Origin: Paraprevotella sp.
GTDB lineage: Bacteria > Bacteroidota > Bacteroidia > Bacteroidales > Bacteroidaceae
NCBI GenBank assembly: GCA_021205005.1
Contig: JAJPYK010000041.1
Span: forward strand, 1 to 8,454
Length of the DNA: 8,454 nucleotides
Direction of reading: 5' to 3'
Shown: piece by piece, positions 5,589-8,454 of the stretch
How the letters are laid out: each line of letters starts with the position of its first letter
How positions within the stretch are numbered: position 1 is the stretch's first letter
Program-made: the position numbers and the translations under genes
The notes under the pieces: generated by a model
Databases searched by the model: none
Told to the model about the DNA's origin: nothing
The model's input: only the letters and a program-made list of their open reading frames with translations

Positions 5589-5620
5589 CAAAAATAGGGA
5601 TTCTTACGTAAAGAAGCAAA
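5589..5620 (-). promoter_or_regulatory. Complete Bacteroidetes promoter (-33 TTTG, 20-bp spacer, -7 TATTTTTG)
   Basis: The minus strand reads TTTG at 5620-5617, 20 bases of spacer, then TATTTTTG at 5596-5589. This matches the Bacteroidetes sigma-ABfr promoter pattern (TTTG, 19-21 bp, TAnnTTTG) in both halves and spacing. The ATG at 5560 lies 28 bp downstream behind an A-rich leader without Shine-Dalgarno sequence. It is the best promoter in the window and would drive the sorting-domain protein and the L,D-transpeptidase. Confidence 0.75.
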
Positions 5621-5651
5621 TTTTATTGTGTAAAAAGCTCCTTTTTTATCT

Positions 5652-6566
5652 TTAAATCGGAATGAGTAGGTTTTCTTTTGCCAAGATGGTCTGAGGAAAC
5701 ACGCTACAAGCTTCCTCCAATAACGGTTGCTCGTCTTCATATCGTGCCGAAAAATGTCCGATGCAGAGTTTCTTTGCGTGGCTGTCGCGGGCCAGTGTGG
5801 CTGCTTGCAGGGCGGTGGTGTGGAAAGTCTCCTGTGCCCGCTTCAGGTCTTGATGCAGAAACGTGGCTTCGTGGAATAACAGGTCCACATCCTGAACCAA
5901 GGCTGCCAATTCCGGGAGATAACAGGTGTCGGAGCAGTAGGCATACGTGCGCGGAGGGGCAGACGGCGTAGTGAGCATGCTGTGAGGGACGAGTGTGCCT
6001 TCTTCCGTCATCCAGTCTTTCCCGTTTTTGATATTGTTGATTTCGCTGATCGGAATGCGATAAAAGTCTATCATGTCGCGTCGGATGTGGGGCCGGGTCG
6101 CCTTTTCTTTAAAGAGAAAACCGCTGCATTCTATGCGATGCCGCAGGGGAATGGAGTAGACGGATAAGGAACGGTCCTCATAGATTAAAGCATGTCGGGT
6201 GGTGTCTATCGGATGGAATTCCACCGAGAAGTCCATGCCCTTGCAGAAGAAGTCCAATTGATCCCGGAGTTGCGGCCCGAACTTCTCCGGAGCATGTACA
6301 TGTAAGGTTGCGGTACGCCCCAACAGGTTAAACGTGGAAATCAACCCGATGAGCCCGAAACAGTGATCGCCGTGCAGGTGGGAGATGAAAATGCGGTTCA
6401 GGCGTGAGCATTTGAGATGCGAACGGCGCAGTTGCAGCTGAGCCCCTTCTCCGCAATCGATCATATATAATTTGTCGCGCAGGTTGATGACTTGCGACGT
6501 GGCGAAATGCCGTGTGGTAGGTAGGGCGGAGCCACAGCCCAATATGGTCAATTCAAACTTTTCCAT
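5652..6566 (-). CDS. rnz: Ribonuclease Z (tRNA 3' endonuclease)
   Basis: This is a zinc-dependent metallo-beta-lactamase-fold endonuclease that cuts tRNA precursors 3' of the discriminator base. The 304-residue length is that of short-form bacterial RNase Z (ElaC). Visible motifs are the N-terminal LGCGSALPT (9-17), IDCGEG (36-41), the zinc motif HLHGDH (63-68, within FISHLHGDHCFGL), the ligand His143 in PLRHRI, the metal-bridging Asp213 in SDT, FHEAT (231-235), His249 in ETFHTTA, and GHFSARY (270-276). All metal ligands expected for the family are present. The ATG at 6566 follows a TATTTTTG box at 6590-6597. The gene lies 90 bp downstream of rpsA, behind a terminator, so it is probably its own unit; the next gene has its own promoter. 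Confidence 0.96.
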   Translation of the reverse strand: MEKFELTILGCGSALPTTRHFATSQVINLRDKLYMIDCGEGAQLQLRRSHLKCSRLNRIFISHLHGDHCFGLIGLISTFNLLGRTATLHVHAPEKFGPQLRDQLDFFCKGMDFSVEFHPIDTTRHALIYEDRSLSVYSIPLRHRIECSGFLFKEKATRPHIRRDMIDFYRIPISEINNIKNGKDWMTEEGTLVPHSMLTTPSAPPRTYAYCSDTCYLPELAALVQDVDLLFHEATFLHQDLKRAQETFHTTALQAATLARDSHAKKLCIGHFSARYEDEQPLLEEACSVFPQTILAKENLLIPI

Positions 6567-6589
6567 GCTTCGTCTTTATTTCCACACCG

Positions 6590-6597
6590 CAAAAATA
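6590..6597 (-). promoter_or_regulatory. Bacteroidetes-type -7 promoter element for rnz
   Basis: The minus strand reads TATTTTTG, 23 bp before the rnz ATG. The -33 half at 19-21 bp would fall inside the rpsA terminator stem and does not match TTTG. Transcription would begin near 6583. Confidence 0.5.
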
Positions 6598-6600
6598 CAC

Positions 6601-6637
6601 AAAAAAGGCGATGAAACGTCTTCATCTCCTTTTTTTT
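6601..6637 (-). terminator. Intrinsic terminator after rpsA
   Basis: On the minus strand an A8 run is followed by the stem GGAGATGAA / TTCATCGCC (one mismatch, loop GACGT) and a T6 run. It begins 19 bp after the rpsA stop. The A-run before and T-run after make it symmetric, so it could also stop plus-strand transcripts. Its 3' T-tract lies only 3 bp before the rnz -7 box. Confidence 0.75.
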
Positions 6638-6656
6638 CTATTCTAAAGGAATAAGC

Positions 6657-8450
6657 TTATTCGCCTTTCTTTTCCATTTGTGCTTTCAAAGCGGCCAAAG
6701 CGTCAATGTCGCCCAAGGTCGTGGAAGCTGCCTGATTTTGGATCATCGGGGTGTCTTCTTTCTTGTTACCTTTCTTAGCGGCGTTGGCATTCTTCTTCTC
6801 TTTGGCTTCTGCGCGCTGGGCATCCTCATAGATGCGGCTGTGCGACAAGATGATGCGCTTGCTTTCCTTATTGAAATCGATAACCTTGAACGGCAATTTC
6901 TCGTTCAATTGAGCCTGGCTGCCATCTTCTTTTACCAAATGTTTCGGAGTGGCGAAGCCTTCCACGCCGTATTCCAATTGGATCACAGCGCCTTTGTCCA
7001 ACATTTCGACGATCGTACCTTCATGGATGGAGTTCACCGTAAATACGGTTTCAAATACATTCCACGGATTTTCTTCGAGTTGCTTGTGACCCAAGCTCAG
7101 ACGACGATTCTCTTTGTCGATTTCCAATACCTGAACATCGATGTCTGCACCGATCTGGGTAAACTCGGAAGGATGTTTGATCTTTTTCGTCCATGACAGA
7201 TCGGAGATATGGATCAAGCCGTCTACGCCTTCTTCGATTTCGACGAATACGCCGAAGTTGGTGAAGTTGCGTACCTTAGCCGTGTGCTTGGAACCTACGG
7301 GGTATTTCTCCTCGATGTTCTCCCATGGATCCGGTTTCAGTTGCTTGATACCCAAGGACATCTTGCGCTCTTCGCGGTCCAGCGTGAGGATGACGGCTTC
7401 CACTTCATCACCTACTTTCATAAAGTCCTGAACGGAACGCAAGTGCTGGCTCCATGACATTTCCGATACATGGATCAATCCTTCTACGCCCGGAGCGATT
7501 TCGATGAATGCGCCGTAGTCGGCCATAACGACCACTTTGCCCTTTACTTTGTCGCCCACCTTCAAGTTGGGATCCAAAGCATCCCAAGGATGCGGAGTCA
7601 GTTGCTTCAGACCCAAAGCGATGCGCTTCTTCTCGTCGTCGAAGTCGAGGATAACCACGTTGATCTTCTGATCGAGTTGCACCACTTCTTTCGGATCGCT
7701 TACGCGGCACCAAGAAAGGTCTGTGATATGAATCAAACCATCTACGCCGCCCAAGTCGATGAACACACCGTAAGACGTGATGTTCTTGACCGTACCTTCG
7801 AGTACCTGTCCCTTTTCGAGCTTGCTGATGATTTCCTTTTTCTGCTGTTCCAATTCGGCTTCGATAAGAGCCTTATGCGAAACTACCACGTTCTTGAATT
7901 CCTTGTTGATCTTCACTACCTTGAATTCCATGGTCTTGCCTACGAACACGTCGTAGTCGCGGATCGGTTTCACGTCGATTTGTGAACCCGGCAAGAAAGC
8001 TTCGATGCCGAATACGTCCACAATCATACCGCCTTTCGTGCGGCACTTGATATAACCCTTAATGATTTCCTCGTTCTCGAGCGCCTCGTTGACACGGTCC
8101 CAAGAGCGGGTAGCGCGGGCTTTTTTGTGGGACAAGATCAATTGTCCTTTTTTGTCTTCCTGGTTTTCGATGTAAACTTCCACCTTGTCGCCGACTTTCA
8201 GGTCGGGGGTGTAGCGGAATTCGCTCATGGGGATGATACCGTCTGATTTGAAACCGATGTTCACCACCACTTCGCGCTTGTTCATTGCGATAACGGTACC
8301 GTCTACCACTTCGTGGTCGTTTACCTTGTTCAAAGAGCCTTCATAAGCCTTTTCTTCGGCTTCGCGGTTCGTGTTAGCCTCTTTGTCACCTGTTTCATAA
8401 GAACTCCAGTCGAAGTCGGCCGACGGTGCTACGTTCTTTAAATCTGCCAT
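6657..8450 (-). CDS. rpsA: 30S ribosomal protein S1 (six S1 domains)
   Basis: S1 binds mRNA leaders and helps bring them to the 30S subunit; this matters especially in Bacteroidetes, whose genes mostly lack Shine-Dalgarno sequences. The 597-residue product carries six S1 domains at about 46-110, 127-193, 213-282, 298-369, 385-456 and 472-538. Domains 3-5 share the hallmark G(V)DGLIHI(T/S)DLSW (238-247, 324-333, 409-420) followed by LGLKQL/LGIKQL/LGHKQL. Domains 1 and 2 are the divergent ribosome-binding type. The C-terminal extension is Lys/Ala-rich (550-565) and ends in TLGDIDALAALKAQMEKKGE, a tail seen in Bacteroidetes S1 proteins. Length is slightly above the 557 residues of E. coli S1. 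The ATG at 8450 is 4 bp from the window end, so its promoter and any autoregulatory leader are out of view. A terminator follows the stop. Confidence 0.98.
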   Translation of the reverse strand: MADLKNVAPSADFDWSSYETGDKEANTNREAEEKAYEGSLNKVNDHEVVDGTVIAMNKREVVVNIGFKSDGIIPMSEFRYTPDLKVGDKVEVYIENQEDKKGQLILSHKKARATRSWDRVNEALENEEIIKGYIKCRTKGGMIVDVFGIEAFLPGSQIDVKPIRDYDVFVGKTMEFKVVKINKEFKNVVVSHKALIEAELEQQKKEIISKLEKGQVLEGTVKNITSYGVFIDLGGVDGLIHITDLSWCRVSDPKEVVQLDQKINVVILDFDDEKKRIALGLKQLTPHPWDALDPNLKVGDKVKGKVVVMADYGAFIEIAPGVEGLIHVSEMSWSQHLRSVQDFMKVGDEVEAVILTLDREERKMSLGIKQLKPDPWENIEEKYPVGSKHTAKVRNFTNFGVFVEIEEGVDGLIHISDLSWTKKIKHPSEFTQIGADIDVQVLEIDKENRRLSLGHKQLEENPWNVFETVFTVNSIHEGTIVEMLDKGAVIQLEYGVEGFATPKHLVKEDGSQAQLNEKLPFKVIDFNKESKRIILSHSRIYEDAQRAEAKEKKNANAAKKGNKKEDTPMIQNQAASTTLGDIDALAALKAQMEKKGE

Positions 8451-8454
8451 GTAA

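Noticed and set aside
5632..5646. Short hairpin AAAAAG/CTTTTT after the rnz stop
   Set aside because: The stem is nearly all A-T with a 3-base loop, too unstable to support a terminator call.
5561..5740. Extended N-terminus of the sorting-domain protein reaching into rnz
   Set aside because: The extension precedes a clean signal peptide, crosses the promoter at 5589-5620 and overlaps rnz in another frame.
6678..7985. Several plus-strand frames of 82-172 codons within rpsA
   Set aside because: They are antisense shadows of the repeated S1 domains; similar pieces recur because the domains repeat.

Overview
The window looks like a chromosomal segment from a Bacteroidales bacterium (Bacteroides/Parabacteroides-like; the genus cannot be fixed from this sequence alone). 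Three things point there. The start regions are A-rich and lack Shine-Dalgarno motifs. The same -7 promoter word TATTTTTG (Bacteroidetes consensus TAnnTTTG) sits just upstream of four genes, once with a TTTG -33 box at 20-nt spacing. The proteins themselves are of Bacteroidales type: an S1 protein ending in TLGDIDALAALKAQ, an anti-sigma protein with NPFKVPEGYF, and a sorting-domain-like small protein.

Layout. Positions 1-314 (minus) hold the start of a cut-off, cysteine-containing unknown protein preceded by a 54-residue single-pass membrane protein. A divergent promoter region with a perfect 7-bp dyad (about 315-510) separates these from mazG (511-1302, plus). After mazG comes an AT-rich unknown gene (1386-2021) that appears to have been cut short by an in-frame TAA: the same reading frame stays open and protein-like up to a TAG at 2133-2135. 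A strong two-way hairpin (2188-2227) then closes these convergent transcription units.

From 5560 down to 2231 everything is on the minus strand and closely spaced: a tiny exported protein made almost only of a type IX-secretion-like C-terminal sorting domain, an LdtD/YcbB-type L,D-transpeptidase lipoprotein, an ECF sigma factor, a single-pass anti-sigma-like protein, and a small exported helical protein (Spy/CpxP-like architecture). The first gene has the best promoter in the window. The whole set can be read as a cell-envelope maintenance and stress unit, though joint transcription across the 49-bp gap between the transpeptidase and sigma genes is unproven.

Positions 5652-8450 (minus) carry rnz (RNase Z, tRNA 3' processing) and rpsA (ribosomal protein S1, six S1 domains), separated by a terminator that lies against the rnz promoter. 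Most of the window is housekeeping. The items most worth a second look are the interrupted gene next to mazG, the sorting-domain-only protein paired with the L,D-transpeptidase, the acidic patch just after the transpeptidase lipobox, and the dyad in the divergent promoter. No RNA genes, CRISPR arrays, insertion sequences or gene-free stretches over 300 bases were seen.
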